A stretch of DNA of 64,000 nucleotides from Orthonyx spaldingii (lineage: Eukaryota; Chordata; Aves; Passeriformes; Orthonychidae): NCBI GenBank assembly GCA_013397795.1, contig VZTJ01003848.1, forward strand, positions 1,893,255 to 1,957,254. Direction: 5' to 3'. The notes beneath the pieces are model-generated. The model was not told the origin of the DNA. It worked only from the letters and a program-made list of their open reading frames with translations, and searched no databases. Both the position numbers and the translations under genes were made by a program. Positions 49,386 through 62,602 of the stretch are shown one piece after another; the stretch's first letter is position 1, and each line of letters starts with the position of its first letter.

Positions 49386-49544
49386 TCCATCAGATACATT
49401 TGCTTGATGCAGTTGGTTGGATGGCAGACAAAGATGTGGCAATATAAACAGGACATCCACACTACAGCTGCTTCCTACTCCTTTAGACTTCCCTTATATC
49501 TGCATTTTGATGGGAGATGACAGAACTTCTCTCATCATTTGTGA

Positions 49545-49645
49545 ACAACATTGCAGTCCTCCTCAGGACTTGGACTGCCTGATGGCTGCTGTAGCTTTGA
49601 GCAATTTGCTCCAGTTGACCCTACTTTGAGTCAGCAGGTAGCTGA
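49545..49645 (+). mobile_element. possible CR1-related fragment, plus strand
   Basis: 'tcctcaggacttggactgcc', 'tgctgtagctttgagcaatt' and 'ccagttgaccctactttgag' resemble sequence before the end of some older CR1 families, but the terminal motif is not clear. Confidence 0.35.
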
Positions 49646-52600
49646 CCACTGGGATCATGGCTTTGTCACCACCAGGGCTGTTGCTTCAAAGCAGTCATTC
49701 TTTAATTTTTTCCCTTGCTTAAAATAATAGTTAATAAGTGTTTGTTAATTGGAAATTAACACCATTATTAAAGTTTTAAACTGTGGTGGACAAGAAGTCA
49801 AGTTGTTTGTGTCAGGGTTAAAAAGGGGGATTTAAGAAGGCAAGTATTAAAGCAGCATCCAAGAAAATTTTGAATTTCAAAAATACCATCAAGCAATAAA
49901 TCAATAAGTGGAGGAGAAACAACAGATGTTTGCATGACTCATGCAAGTAAAGAATAAAAGAAACATCAGCAGGCTTTCAACATAACTTTCATTCCTTTCT
50001 GAGGTTTGTCATACAGTCATGTTTACATTGTATGTTTTTGTAGTCTCTCATTCTTCACTTTCCTTTCAAGAGAAGTTCAAGAGATGAAAGTATGAAACAG
50101 ATACTCTGTATTATTTTATCATGTCAAAATACAGTACTGGCACATTATCACTTCAAGTACTGTCTCATGATCAAAACTGATTTCTTTACAGGCTTGTGTG
50201 TGATTAATGGTTTAATCTTTGTCATGCCATAACTAGTAAATATAAGGACTGAAATCTTTTAACAATGTGTGTCAGGAAAGCTTTGGTCAAAAAACTTTTA
50301 ATCATCATTCTTTGTACTAACGGAGAAGCCAAGGATATCCAAGTGGGATACTAATATCAAAGCTTATGTAATACAGGTATTATAAATACATCTTCCACAA
50401 AACTGCCATTCAACACTCAGGCAGCTTATGGGGAAAGATAAAGTATTTGATTGTAACTAAAAGGTTTTAGGTGCCTTCAAACTATACTTTAAGCCCATGT
50501 TTCCAAAGCCCCTTTTCTCCTGATGAGTGGTGGCATTGAAGCATTTTCATGCTTGGTCACTGTTAAGTAAAAGGCATGTTCTTCCTTCCTCCAACATGCT
50601 AAAAGTTTCCCCATCACTTTCAGGGAGAAGAGCACAGTGCCTCAATAGTGAGTTAAATTATGCTTGACTCAAAAAATAAAAAATCCAAGGGACATCAAGA
50701 GTGCACAGGTCCATATCTCCCATATCTTTGATGCCCATATTCCTGGGTAAATGCAAGTGTAGCTGTCAGGTGTTGTTTACATCCTCACACACTGTTGCAA
50801 GTGACCTTTGAAGTGTCCTCTCTGGAGAACACGGTCACAGTTATCATGTGTTATGATGTATATGTTTACAACTTCGTTGAAATTCCGTAGAGTTCTAGTG
50901 ATCGATTGTGTGATGCACAGAATGGGGATACGAAGAGAGGTTGACCTAAGAGCCCATATGTTTTCAAAAGTTGCATATAGTGCCCTTCTGTGCTTAGGAC
51001 ACAGAAGAACACTGTCATGCAGCCTTGGCTCATACCCTCAATATTCTTATGCAGCTATTTAAGTCTACAAGTCCTACTGGTCTCTGATAAGGAATCCCAG
51101 AGTAAAGGGATATTCATAACAGTAAAGAAAGGTAAAATCATATGGGTATCATAAGAGTTTCTCATAATCAAAAGTATCACAAGACTGAATGCAAACACAA
51201 GTCCTTGAGAATCCCAGGGGATCACATGGAAGGTGTGAAAGTGCTCTTTGTGTCCATGAGGGAGATGGAGAAATTGTGGATTTCATTTGAGAGGAAGAGG
51301 TAAAAGTATGTACAATTCTTATATTAGGATACTCAGTATTAAGGGGGAAAGACACAAGCCCAGACAACTGGAAGGAAATATTCGGGGTATATTTGCACAG
51401 GCCCATGCTGGTTAGATTGGCTCACAGTGGATCCATTCAAACGTGTAATGCTTCACTGTTACATGCCCTGTGCCAGTTCCTTCCTGCTTACAGAGCTGGC
51501 TGGCTCAGAGCACAGGCAGAGGAATGTCTGTTAATGTGTCTGAATATAAGAGGGTTCAGATTTAAGACGATGTAGTACTCAGTATCTCTACATGGAGGTA
51601 ATTATAGCTTTGACCTTTATTACCTTTACCCTCACCTCAAAATCTTCTTTCATGCCATATTTGTGAAACCATCTTTTCCTGAATCTTGCTGTGTTATCTG
51701 GAAATGTTCCACTTGAGAAGGGAATTGCTGGTTGTACTTAGAAGGTAAAAATAAAAAAGAATCCTGACCCCATTATCACAGTCATTCAACAGGAATCACA
51801 TGGCATGACTGGAAAGTGAGGCAACACCTGAATCTTTATATCTTTTTTTCCTGTTTGGATACAAAACAAGGGAAAAAACCAAACATGGAGGTACTGCAAA
51901 AATGTCTGAGCAGCTTTTAAGTTTGAATCTTGTGGCTATCAAGAAGCTGGTTGCTGAGAGTAGCTGGCAGACAGGAGGAATAGACAGAAAATAGGCAGAT
52001 GCAGCTGGCAGATAAAATCTTGCAGAAAATTTAGCCTCATTTTGGTACTTTTGCTTGCAAACACAGACTTACGTGGAATGAGAAAAGCAGTCATACTGGT
52101 TGGAAGATGAGCATGAAGTGTCAAAGTGAAGGGGGGAAAAAATGCAAGAGATATAACAAGCCTTTATGTGTGTTTAACACTGGGTTGATTCCTCTGCAGG
52201 AATAAGTCAGCCCTGTGAAAACTGGGTTACATCAGCTGAACATCTGATCCAGTATGGTCAACTAATTTGTATTTATCTAACTCTGTCTTGAGTCCAATGT
52301 ATCAGTTATTTGCACACAAGAAAGGTAAACTACAGCCTGAACAAAGCTAGGAATGCAGCAGGGGGAAGAAGTAATCTAATGGCATAGGAGATAGCACTGC
52401 CAAAAGTGGACAAAGACAAGAGGGAAAATCATCATTCTTAGAAGGAAGTCATCTTGTAGTTTTTCCAGCATACATAGCTCAGAGCAGTCATGATATTCAG
52501 TTACTAGCCCAACTTGTTTTGCTCAGTTTGGGAACTAGGTATTTATTACTTAGATCAGCTTTACCACAAATTTACATTGAGCTCTGTCCCATAATCCCTG

Positions 52601-55600
52601 ATTTATAGCATCTTAAACAAGATTAAGAGCAAACTTTTGTTTTTCAACGTCTCAAGTGTAGCATCAGGCAAGACAAAGCTGGGACTCGTAGCTGAGGTTC
52701 ACACTTCCAAGAGCTTATGTGGTTTTTTGGATTGTTATGCTCTATTGTGAACAACTGTCTTATGAAAGGTGAAGAAAGCCAAGAAAAGAGAATATAGAGA
52801 AAAGTCTTGACAGATCTGGATGCATTGGCCTTTATTCTGCCCACCTAGAGTTATTTAACACTTCAAAAACTAGTCTAAAAGCAACACACAATCTGTAGAA
52901 AGGCAGAGTACTAAAGAGAGTGAGATTTGTTGTTTCTAATTTTGTATAGAATTTGCCAGATTTCCTCTCTCAAGTAATGGTTGTATGTGTGCTTAACAGG
53001 GGTGGATGAGGAGCTCCCTTTCTGTCCTGTCTGTAACTCAAACTGATGTTGCAGTGAACTGGCGTAGCACCTGTGGTGACCAACCATTTTCACTCACAGC
53101 CCTGCCTGCAGAGCCCTGTGAGTCAGGCAGAAACTCAGCGATCAATTTTCATATGCCATTTGCAGCATGGTCCCTTCAGGATATGAGGCAACAGCATCTG
53201 GCTAAGGAAACACAAACACCTCAGGTGAAAAACTTCACAGAACCTTAGCAAGGCACCAAGGTTTTGAGGACTGAGAGTATGACCTTTTTGTCTTGTACTC
53301 CTTTGGGAAATCAATACTTGAATGCTTGTTCTGTTCTCAAAATAAATATTGCACAGTTTTCCTTTTCCTGTTTTATTGTGGGGGTTTTTTTCACCCATGC
53401 CTGATCTCCGTACTCACAAGCCCCTCTGCAGTAAGCAGCAATCAGACTGGGGAGCACAAGGCAGGAACCTCGATAGTTACAGACTCATGGGTTGAACAGC
53501 CATGCTGACAAATTTTCAGGCTTTGTTCTCTCTCTACCAATAACTCTTGTACTATTTAGCCTACATCAAGTAACTTCATCAGGTTTAATTAATTTAACTA
53601 ATTTTGCTGCACACATAGTACCTTCTGAGGACATTGAAGAGTCAAGAGTCTCCTTCCCTCAGTGCCTGTTGTTCCTGACAAGCTCAGATAAAAGGTTGAT
53701 TTCCTGTCCCCTCCAGCTCACTGTGTCTCTGGTGCAGGTGGCAGTCATGGAATGGATGGCTACTGAGCACCTGCATCCCTCCTACACAGAGCAGAGAGCG
53801 TGGCACACCAGGAAAAGCAATTCAGGGAAGCCAAAGCTTAGTCCTCCATTTCACTCTGCTCTCTGAAAAAACCTGCCTGCTACATAAATAATGAACTCTT
53901 CAGGATAAGGAGATTTTTCTTTATGCATGTTTGGACAGTGCCTAACAGCACAATAAAGCCCTGGTCACCTCAGAAGCCTCTGCGTGCCTCTATAATATAA
54001 ATATATAATCATAAAGAATGAGTTGTCAGAGAAAGAGGTCATGGATCAGAAGAGTAAATCAAACTTTAATAGCCCATCAGGGCCAGACTGCCTAGCAACA
54101 AAACAATTCATCATTAGGAAGTTTTTGTGCTTTATTATAAATTTAGATTTAAAAGAAATGTTGAAAACCCTGGGTCAAATTTGCTCTGTTACTTTGGTGC
54201 AAATTTATTGAAGTCAATAGAGCTGCTATAAATTGAAGGGGAAAAAATTACCTTCATTGTGAAAAAAACCCTTTTTTATGCTTTAAGTCTAGAGAGTACA
54301 TACTACACCTTTAAATGTTTAGTTCTATAGAAATATGGCTATTTTCTTAAACAAATTATTGATTTGGATTCTTTTTTTTGTTATTTACTCTGCTTGTGCC
54401 ACAGTCATTTCAAACATATATAAAGCAAAATGCTTGGATCTCAAGTGATCTGAATGAGTGATTATATCAGAAAGTTAAAACCAAATCACCTAAATCTTAG
54501 CGTTTAAATTAACATCATACTACTCAAATTCTATAAAGACATAAATAGATATTCCAGATTAAAACTGTTTCAACTTTAGGAAATGCCTTAACTGACGAGA
54601 ATCCCTTTTCCTTCATATTTTTTCTTCTTCTTCTCATACACAGTAAGGGATCCATCTCATTTGTACTGCATATGACACCCATTGAACTGCTGGCCTCAAG
54701 TCTGGCTTGGTCCATGCAGGCATCTCTCATCTTCTGCATAACCTTTGAACAGTAGCAGAGTAGATAAGTTAAATTCTTTTATTAACTCCTAGTAATTTTC
54801 AAGTAGGTTGAATGATCATTTTCAGAAATCTGGTCACCCCATAAGACTGCCCTTTGTCAGGAGAGACACTATTGAATTTAGTCTTTTAAAACCATCAGAG
54901 GATCATGCCAGCTATGCATCTTTCAGACTTTTTTTCTGTTTTTCAGTATCACAAGGTGATTTATGAAGCATCCACCTCTTTCTTAATAGAACTTCATACA
55001 CGGTTCTTGCAGACCTCAAAACCAGGGATGTTTAATAACTTTCAAATCCCAGCCCTGTCTCTTATAGCTTTAGGTGTTGCCGCATCTTGGCTGACAGTCT
55101 CAGGTGTGGTACTCATCTATTTCTGTAGATTTTTCAGGAGGATTTAATATCAATTTTTTACTGTACCTTCTGAATAATTTTCTGTAGGTTATGGCTTGGT
55201 CATCTGAAAGTGCTCAACTGCCGTCTTTCCCTCTCTTTCCTCCTCTGCAAAAATAACAATAAAATAAAACAGACTTGTCAAATGCTAATGGCTTTCACAG
55301 TACTAGCTCAGCCAAGAGGCATGAGATGACCAGTTTCATCTTATCTTTGATGATGTCATATAGGCCAGTTTGATCAGAACATAAATTGTGTTTGTCTTTC
55401 TGATTCTAATTTCTGGTAAATTCTTGAGTAATGTCAGAAAATAGACATCTGATTAGACTGATAGATTTTATAATCTGAGGCAGTTCCAAAATCTGATACG
55501 TTGGGTGACATTAGTGCTTCGAATGTTAGATTTTTAATTGCAAACAGAAGGCCATCTGCATAGATTAATAATTTGTGGGTGTCTGGCTTGTCCTTTTATT

Positions 55601-57924
55601 TGCTTTTTGCATCCAGTAGTGTTTGTTAATGTTTCTAGTTATAAGACAAGTAATTGCATTTCTCTGTATACTGTCAGCAGCAGGGGTTTTACTATCACAA
55701 CAGATGGGGATGTGTACAGAGCTTTGATTAACGCCCCAGATTTATTTTACAAACCCTATGTTTATTGTAGTACAGACAGTTGAGAGAGACTGACTTTTTT
55801 TCTTTTCCTAATATTGTGTCATTGAGAATCACCAGAAGCCAGTACTACAGACGACCTATACTTGTTCATATACTAAGACATTTTAAAGCACCTGAATTAC
55901 TTAGGACCCTTAAGATATTGAGGTTTAATGAAACTTTCTGAAATTAGGCATTTAATCTCTTTGAAAATCTGTAAGAGTTGATAAAAGAATTTAAGTTAAA
56001 AGTTACCAAAAACTTCTGTGAGTTTTGAAAAATATTCAAAACATAACTGAAACTCACTCAAATTAGGCAGCCAGAAACATAAAGTAAACAAAACAGAAAA
56101 CCATGGGCACATGGAGGCCAACTTAGATGGTGTTTAGGTATCTATCTCTGGAAAACTTGATCAAAATCTACAGTAAAGATTTTTCCTTGGACTTATATTT
56201 CACCAAGACAGAAAATCAGTACCTTCTCCTATCTTGCACAGCATCCCAATACCACAGAAAGTCTTAGTACTGTTAACACACCCCATCAATCTACAGGAGC
56301 CCTTGCAAAATCCACTGGGGCTTCCTACCCTCCCTTCTGATCTCAATATAAACTCTAGTACCTTCAGCCACCTTCACTGAAAAATGTAGCCAGAATAGAG
56401 AAATGATTAGAGGAAGAAGTTTTTAGAATGGTATCCCTAAGTGTTTGTTTGGATTATTCCCTTTTTGAATCACATCTTCATCCTGAAGTCATTCAAATCC
56501 ATATCTCCTACCTCTTGTGAGTGTGTCCAACCAATAGGTTATCTATTAGCTGTGAAGGGAGAGGGAAGAGACATCCTAACCCATGTTCATGGGAAGGTGG
56601 GCAAAGAAAAGGGTAGAGAATGGGGACAAGGGTGCAGATCATGGATCTGCTGAGCACACGCAGTCTTTGCTCTCTCTACTACTCTGATATTTTTCCTTGA
56701 AATGTCATCAAATAAATGCAGCATACCTTTTATTTTCTTTACTTCTTCTCCTACAGACCACCCAGATCAACTCTGAAATTAACAACATGGAGAGAAAGCT
56801 GTCACAGGACAGAAGTCCTTTTTACAGATGGTAATACCCATGTCAATATAAGCCAAAACCCATAGGAAAGGAAGAAGAGAAGTAAAATAACTTGGAGTGA
56901 TTTCAAAGCAGAGGGTAAGATTGTTGAATCTACACTACTGAGTTTATTTTGGATAAATGAATAAAATTAATGCCAATGATCCTTTTCCCTTAAGGGGTAA
57001 CATCTGCAGCTGATTTATCCCTAAGTATTTACAGCAACCAGAACCATCCCAATTGCTAAAGCAGATCACATGTGAAAGCTTTGAATCGGAATACTTGCAA
57101 TTTCGGTCTTCTTGAAAAGGGGGATGAAAAATATATTCCTATTTTACAGCACATTAAAGGGGATTCTCCTTGAACTTCATGATTTAGGAAAAAATCAAAC
57201 TCCTCTACATATTTATACCTACATAAATATAATCAAACAAAGAGAGTTACCTTTTCCCTCAGGTTACATGCTGAACCTCTGTTAAAAGTTATTCATGGCC
57301 ATCATCAAAAGAGTTAGATATAATCACGAATCTGCCAGTTTAGCCCTATATAATGCTTATCTTCCCTCAGCAGGTATAACCCACAGACAATTGTTACACA
57401 TACAGATAATCAGAAAGAAAGATATCTGGCCAGAAAGAAGTCTGGGCAGAAATATGGCCTTAATCTTCTGGAGAAATAGTTAGGGCCTCACAAATGGCAC
57501 CAGAAATCAATATGTGGCCAAATGATTCAAGTTCCAAAGCATTCTATTCAGGACAACCCACAGACATGTCTCTAAAGCAGATGCCTGCTGAGAAGTCAGC
57601 ACCATGGGTGTCATCAGTCAGTGGGAGGAATGTTTGATTCAGTTGCCTAAATACAGTCATCTAATGCCATCAGGATATGCCACCTGGCCTCTAGCTGTTC
57701 TCCAAAGTGTACAGCTCTTCTTTAAATCTTCTCCCATAGCTGCCAGTCCTCTACAGCAGTGACAGCTCCATGTTAGTGGGATACTCTGTAACCTTGCAAA
57801 TGACAGAGGAGACAGAGTTTAAGTTGAATCCCACTCTATTTCTCCACTGCCTGTAATGGAAGCTCAGGCACTGGCAGCACATGTAGACTCCAGCACATTC
57901 ACACTGGTCACAGCCAGCGTTGGC
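49646..57924. other. unique non-coding DNA
   Basis: No recognised gene. A block at 57540-57800 ('catctaatgccatcaggata', 'ctggcctctagctgttctcc') has the texture of an old interspersed repeat but no family could be named. Short open frames (53006-53248, 53492-53866, 54905-55147) lack signatures. Confidence 0.45.
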
Positions 57925-57939
57925 TTCATGAGGGGAAAT

Positions 57940-58480
57940 CAAACCTGATTTCCTTCTATGATAAGATAACCCATCCAGCTGATCAAGGGAAGCCAGCTGA
58001 TGTAATTCTTACAGTTTTCAGTAAAGTTTTCCACACTCTTACAGGATCCTCTGGACAAAATGTCCAGCACACAGCTGGATAAACACATCCTGAGATGGGT
58101 GAGCAACTGGCTCATGGGTTGGGCACAAAGGGTTGTAATGAATGGGGTAACATCAGACTGGTGACCTGTCACCAGTGGGGTTCCACAGGGCTCAATCTTT
58201 GGCCCAGTGCTCTTCAAAATCTTCAATAATGACCTGGACACAGGACTGGAAGGAATACTGAGCAAGTTCACAGATTATACAAAACTGGAAGGAGCTGTTG
58301 ACTCCCTTGAAGGCAGGGAGGCCATGCAGAGAGACCTCATAAATCCAAGGACTGGGCAGTCACCAACCATAAGAAGTTCAACGAGGAAAAGTTGTGCACC
58401 TGGAATGGGGCAACCCTGAATGTATGGACAGAGTGGGAAATGAGAGGCAGGAGAGCAGTGCCACAGAAAGGGACCTGGGC
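57940..58480 (+). pseudogene. CR1 ORF2 reverse-transcriptase remnant
   Basis: Broken frames give the later part of the reverse transcriptase, which copies CR1 RNA at the nicked target. Visible are an ISFYDK-like start, a degraded catalytic block A (VFSKVFHTL, for the usual DFSKAFDTV type), QLDKHILRWVSNWL-like sequence near 58072, and [15 protein letters not shown] sequence near 58174. The open frame 58207-58419 ([15 protein letters not shown], then [18 protein letters not shown]) follows. The catalytic core, normally a hydrophobic residue-A-D-D box, reads FTDY, so one of the two metal-binding Asp is lost. Stops and frameshifts elsewhere confirm it is dead. Confidence 0.85.
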
Positions 58481-58639
58481 GTCCTGGTCTGTGGAAAGCT
58501 GAACACGAATCAACAGTGCCCTTGGTAGCCAGGAGGGCCCACCCTGTCCTGGGGGCATCAGGCAGAGCATCTCCAGATGCTGTACTCTGCTCTGCACTAG
58601 CACAGCTTCACCTCGAGTCCTGTGTGCAGTTTTGGGTGA

Positions 58640-58900
58640 CACAACATAAGAAAGACATTGAGCTATTAGAGTGTCCAAAGCAGGGCAACAAAAATGGTGA
58701 AGGGCCTTGAGGAGAAGCTGTGTGCAGAGTAGATGAGGTCGCTTGGTCTGTTCAGTCTGGAGAAGAGGAGACTGGGGGGAGACCTCATTGCAGTTACAGC
58801 TTCTCCTCATGAAGGGAAGAGGAAGGGCAGACCCTGACCTCTTCTCTCTGGTGACCAGTGACAGGACGCAAGGGAATGGCCTGAGATTGTGTCAGGGGAG
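58640..58900 (+). pseudogene. CR1 ORF2 C-terminal remnant
   Basis: 'agagtgtccaaagcagggca', 'aaatggtgaagggccttgag' and 'gttcagtctggagaagagga' carry the same C-terminal segment seen at 669-917, in broken frames. The open plus frame 58743-59042 joins it to tail sequence (LCQGRFRLNIRKWFFTQ). Confidence 0.75.
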
Positions 58901-59141
58901 GTTTAGGTTGAATATTAGAAAATGGTTCTTCACCCAGAGTGTGCTTCAACACTGGAACAGGTTCCTCAGGGAAATGGTCACAGCACCAAGCCTGACAGAG
59001 CTCAAGAAATGTTTGGACAATGCTCGCAGACACATGGTGTGAGTCTTGGGGATGGTCCAGTGCAGGGTCAGGATTTGTACTCAGTGGTCCTTGTGGGTTC
59101 CTTCCAACTCAGCCTGCTCTGTGATTCTGTTATTCTGTGAT

Positions 59142-59859
59142 CAACATTTAGGTGCTCTTGACTCTATGTTTACAGGTCTGCTTTATACCCTAAGAACAGG
59201 GAAAACCTTAGACTCTGTGTGGCAGAAGTACTGTGTAGAACTTGTCTCACTAGGTATCCGAATTAACTTGCCCTCATTTGATGGAGTTTGCCCTAACTTG
59301 AATAGTGCAGCTTAGAAATGATTGCTGTTATCCTGACTGGATGGCTATTAATGGCTTTACTGGGTTTTTTTTGTGGCTTAGGTACCTCTGTACAGCCATC
59401 TATCCTGCCATAACATGCCAAGTCCTCTGGTCCCAGGCCTGTACTTTGGTTCCATGACACACTGCCCTGTAAGGTTGTATTAAACTTGATCAATAACAAA
59501 GTGGTAGCTGAGAGGAGAATTTCAAGAGAGATACACCAGTCTATCCAGTGATTCAGTGTTGGAGTTCATGGTTGTCATGCAGCACTCAGTGATCCTTTTC
59601 AGCTTTCTTTACAGAATACTTTAACCTGCGTGTGTGTATACCTCCTTTAGAGCTCCCTGATTCCAGCTTCCTGAAGATCATTCCCTCTTATCTCCTCTGC
59701 TATTGTGCTTTCACTTCTTGCATTTCTTTTCCATGGCACTTCCTTCCATCAGCAAATCTGAAGGGAAGCACAAGCTCTGAAGCACATTAGCTTCGTCTCA
59801 TTAAAGTTTTTTCACCTCTGCTCCTCACCCTCCTACAGCTGCAGCTCGGTGCCAAGGGA
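59142..59859. other. unique non-coding DNA
   Basis: Nothing recognised. Confidence 0.4.
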
Positions 59860-60015
59860 AGGGGAAGGAGAAGAGTGGGGCGAAGAGCTATTAGCATACA
59901 CTGAAGCACAGCTGTATTGACATGCTCCAAAGCACCGTGTTATTTTGGCTGAGCAGGCTGGAGCCAAGATGGAGGTATTGTTGCATGGCACGGACAGTTA
60001 AGGATCTCGTCTAAC
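59860..60015. promoter_or_regulatory. candidate conserved non-coding element
   Basis: CpGs are retained (ggggcgaag, gcaccgtg, ggcacggac, tctcgtc) beside 'gctattagcatacactgaag' and 'gtattgacatgctcc' in CpG-poor DNA. No repeat or frame explains it. The call is by composition only. Confidence 0.22.
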
Positions 60016-62524
60016 TTCTGAAAAAGCCTGATTCTGTTTGATTTCCACAGCAGCTGTTGTTGTGTGAGCTGCAGAATAATTCAAGCTCAGACAAGATACT
60101 GAATCAGAGTAACATTGTTAGCTATCCTATTTCTCTACAGAGTAAGGTGGACTCAGTGAGTTGAAATCCTAATCCTGCAAAAAACAAGATATTATGAAAA
60201 TTATTCTCCTTCTAGTTTGAAAACTTTGAAGCTGAAAGATCATGAAAAGCTGTAAGTTTATAACAATTTTGCACAATGCAATGGAAAATAAAAGGCTGGT
60301 CAAAAACTGATCAGCAGGAAAAACTTCAAAAATCCCTTTTTGGGTTTCATTGCAAAATGTTCGTTTGTTAGCAAAGAAATAGAATAAGAGGGAATGCAGG
60401 TCATTAAGTGCATGGTTCAGATATTTACACAGAGGTGACTGGAGCCTCCATGTAAATTTAGATACCACTGGCCTGCAGGTGCTGCTGCAGAAAGCTGCCT
60501 CTGGTAGAACTCATGGCTTATCTGTGTGTCCTGTGCAGATTCCTAGGATTTTTTTAGGGAACAATACTACAGACTTTGGTGTGATAGAACTCAGGAGGTA
60601 ATTTATACCAATTATATGCTCAAATACTGGTTACTTCAAAAGTCACATTTTAGGAACAATAGAAAGCACAAAAAAAGATAAGAGACTCTGAAAGCTAGAA
60701 AAATCTCTCACTTTTCTGCATTTGGGCATAGCCCATTATCATCTTTTGAAAAATATTTGAAGACAATCTAAACTTATTTTGAGATCTCAGTACAATGAAG
60801 TGTAATGTTGCTTTCTTCAGAAATCAGGCCAGCTAGCAAAAGTCCAAGTTTTTAGACTGCTTTCAGCAATGCAGTTTATCCTAAACTAGGGAGGAAAGCT
60901 TAACTACCATTGTCTTCAGTCTTCACAGAAAACACCAGCAAAATCACATCATGGTGCCAGCAGTAAAGAATTATGCCACATTAAAATGGACAGAGACCTT
61001 TAGCTGGGTACTGAAGACATCTTGGGTGGTCATAATTTCAGGTTTCTCTCCATCAGGACTGCACTTCAATGTGTTTTAATGACTTGTAATTGGTGTGGCA
61101 GTTACAGACTATATTGGGCTAAAGGTTTATAGAAATAGTATCACATACCTGAAAGCTCACAGGTCCTCTGCCTGCATTACACAAGCCCCTATTGATTACA
61201 TTTTTTACAGCCCCCAAGTCTTCTTTTGCCCTGAGTGTATCCATGTCAAATGCAGATCCAGAAGAGCTTCATTAATGTTAGATCACCATACTGATGATGA
61301 CTATTGGTCAGATATTAGAACCAGAGCTATAGTACTCCTGCTTGAACAGGATCATATATCACCCTAAAACTAGACTTCTTTTCTCTGTTAAAGTAAGGGT
61401 GACATTATGTGCATTTATTTGTTTATATGTGAATGCTGAAAAATCTCTGGTTGAGCTGCTGATTAATCATTTGATAATAAAAAATTAATTTTGACCTACA
61501 CCTGGTATTAAAAATGTTGATGTTTTAACTGTATGAAAGATTAAAATGCAAATATTAGTTTAGAACAGTAAATTAACATTTTGATTAAGCGGGATAAGAC
61601 ACAAGCAACTTCCTTTCGAATGTTTCATTTCAATGATTTCCAGATTGGTAAGTATTTAAAACAGATACACAAGTTAGTGGAAAATTAAAGAGTCTTTTTC
61701 TGTTCTGTGAAGATATTTCTGTTTTCTCCTTCATGGCTTTATTGAAAAGAAGAGAATCGAAGAGATTTACCTATTGCTTTATTCCTGGTCTGCCAGAGGA
61801 ACATAGAAATAGACATTATAGGGGAGAATCACCACACATTCCTGTAATTCTCCACAGATGCATACATTCATTCCAGCATGGTGGCAGCTAAAGAAAAATG
61901 ATCTCTAAAAATAATCTTAATGTGACCATTTTTGGGTGGGTGTGTTTTGCTGCATTAAGCTCTTGGAGAGTTTGTGTTTACGTTAATCTGTTATGTCCAT
62001 ATCAAGAGGCTCAAACAAATACTGAAAAACATTAGAACACCAAATAAATTGTTTTATTCCATCTTTATGAAGCCATAATACCCTCTTGCTCAGGAAAAAA
62101 AAAATACAGCTAAGAATGCTCTCACATAATTTTTCTGGTAGTTCAGGGCATGGGGATACTAAAAAATTTACAATCAGATTTATGTTATTAAAAATATCGT
62201 TAAGAGCAAAGCTGTCAATTACAACCTTAAATATCCCAGCATCTCCCAAGATGCCTAGTCCTGAAAGAGCACTCTTTAAGGGTCAACTCTTTCTCTAATT
62301 AAGTAAAAAAAATCCCCATTGCTTCAAATAGACAGGCTCTGTCCCTGCAAGCATGGGCCCTTTACTTGTTTAGCTATTACTTGAGCTACCTCTTTGGCTT
62401 CTCACCCCCACCCAAGAGAAAAGACTGAGAAAATACCTCATAGTCCCTGCTGAATCCTCTGACATGTTCCTCAGCCTGCTTACCACATTTTAAGTCCACC
62501 TTTCTTTTTAGAAGTCAGTCCTTC
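60016..62524. other. unique non-coding DNA
   Basis: No gene recognised. The plus frame 61095-61367 follows a pyrimidine tract plus 'ttttttacag' near 61201, but shows no known family and no good donor. Confidence 0.45.
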
Positions 62525-62602
62525 TTTGAGTGCAGGTTGGGAATAGATGACCTCCTGAGGTCTCTCTCAATCAAAATTTCTGTATGATTTGTGATTTCAC
62601 AG
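62525..62602 (+). mobile_element. short, old CR1 3' tail fragment
   Basis: 'tgagtgcaggttgggaatag', 'atgacctcctgaggtctctc', then 'tcaatcaaaatttctgtatg' and 'atttgtgattt' follow the end of an older CR1 family. Heavily mutated. Confidence 0.72.

Larger units (their letters stand above)
57925..59141 (+). mobile_element. CR1 LINE, 5'-truncated, reverse transcriptase to 3' end
   Basis: The longest continuous CR1 in the window. It begins in the middle of ORF2 ('caaacctgatttccttctat' near 57940) and continues through reverse-transcriptase, C-terminal and tail sequence in normal order. It ends 'ttccttccaactcagcctgc' and then octamers (attctgttattctgtgatc) at 59141. The tail from 58886 ('ttgtgtcaggggaggtttag', 'acacatggtgtgagtcttgg') matches 29601-29836, so both share a subfamily. 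Simple 5' truncation with no visible internal deletion is the usual CR1 structure. Confidence 0.95.

Noticed and set aside
58337..58810. 157-codon minus frame, longest on that strand in the region
   Set aside because: Antisense to CR1 ORF2 sequence; no independent protein signature.
61095..61367. Plus frame after an acceptor-like ttttttacag
   Set aside because: The best open frame has no good donor and no family resemblance; the other frames stop quickly.
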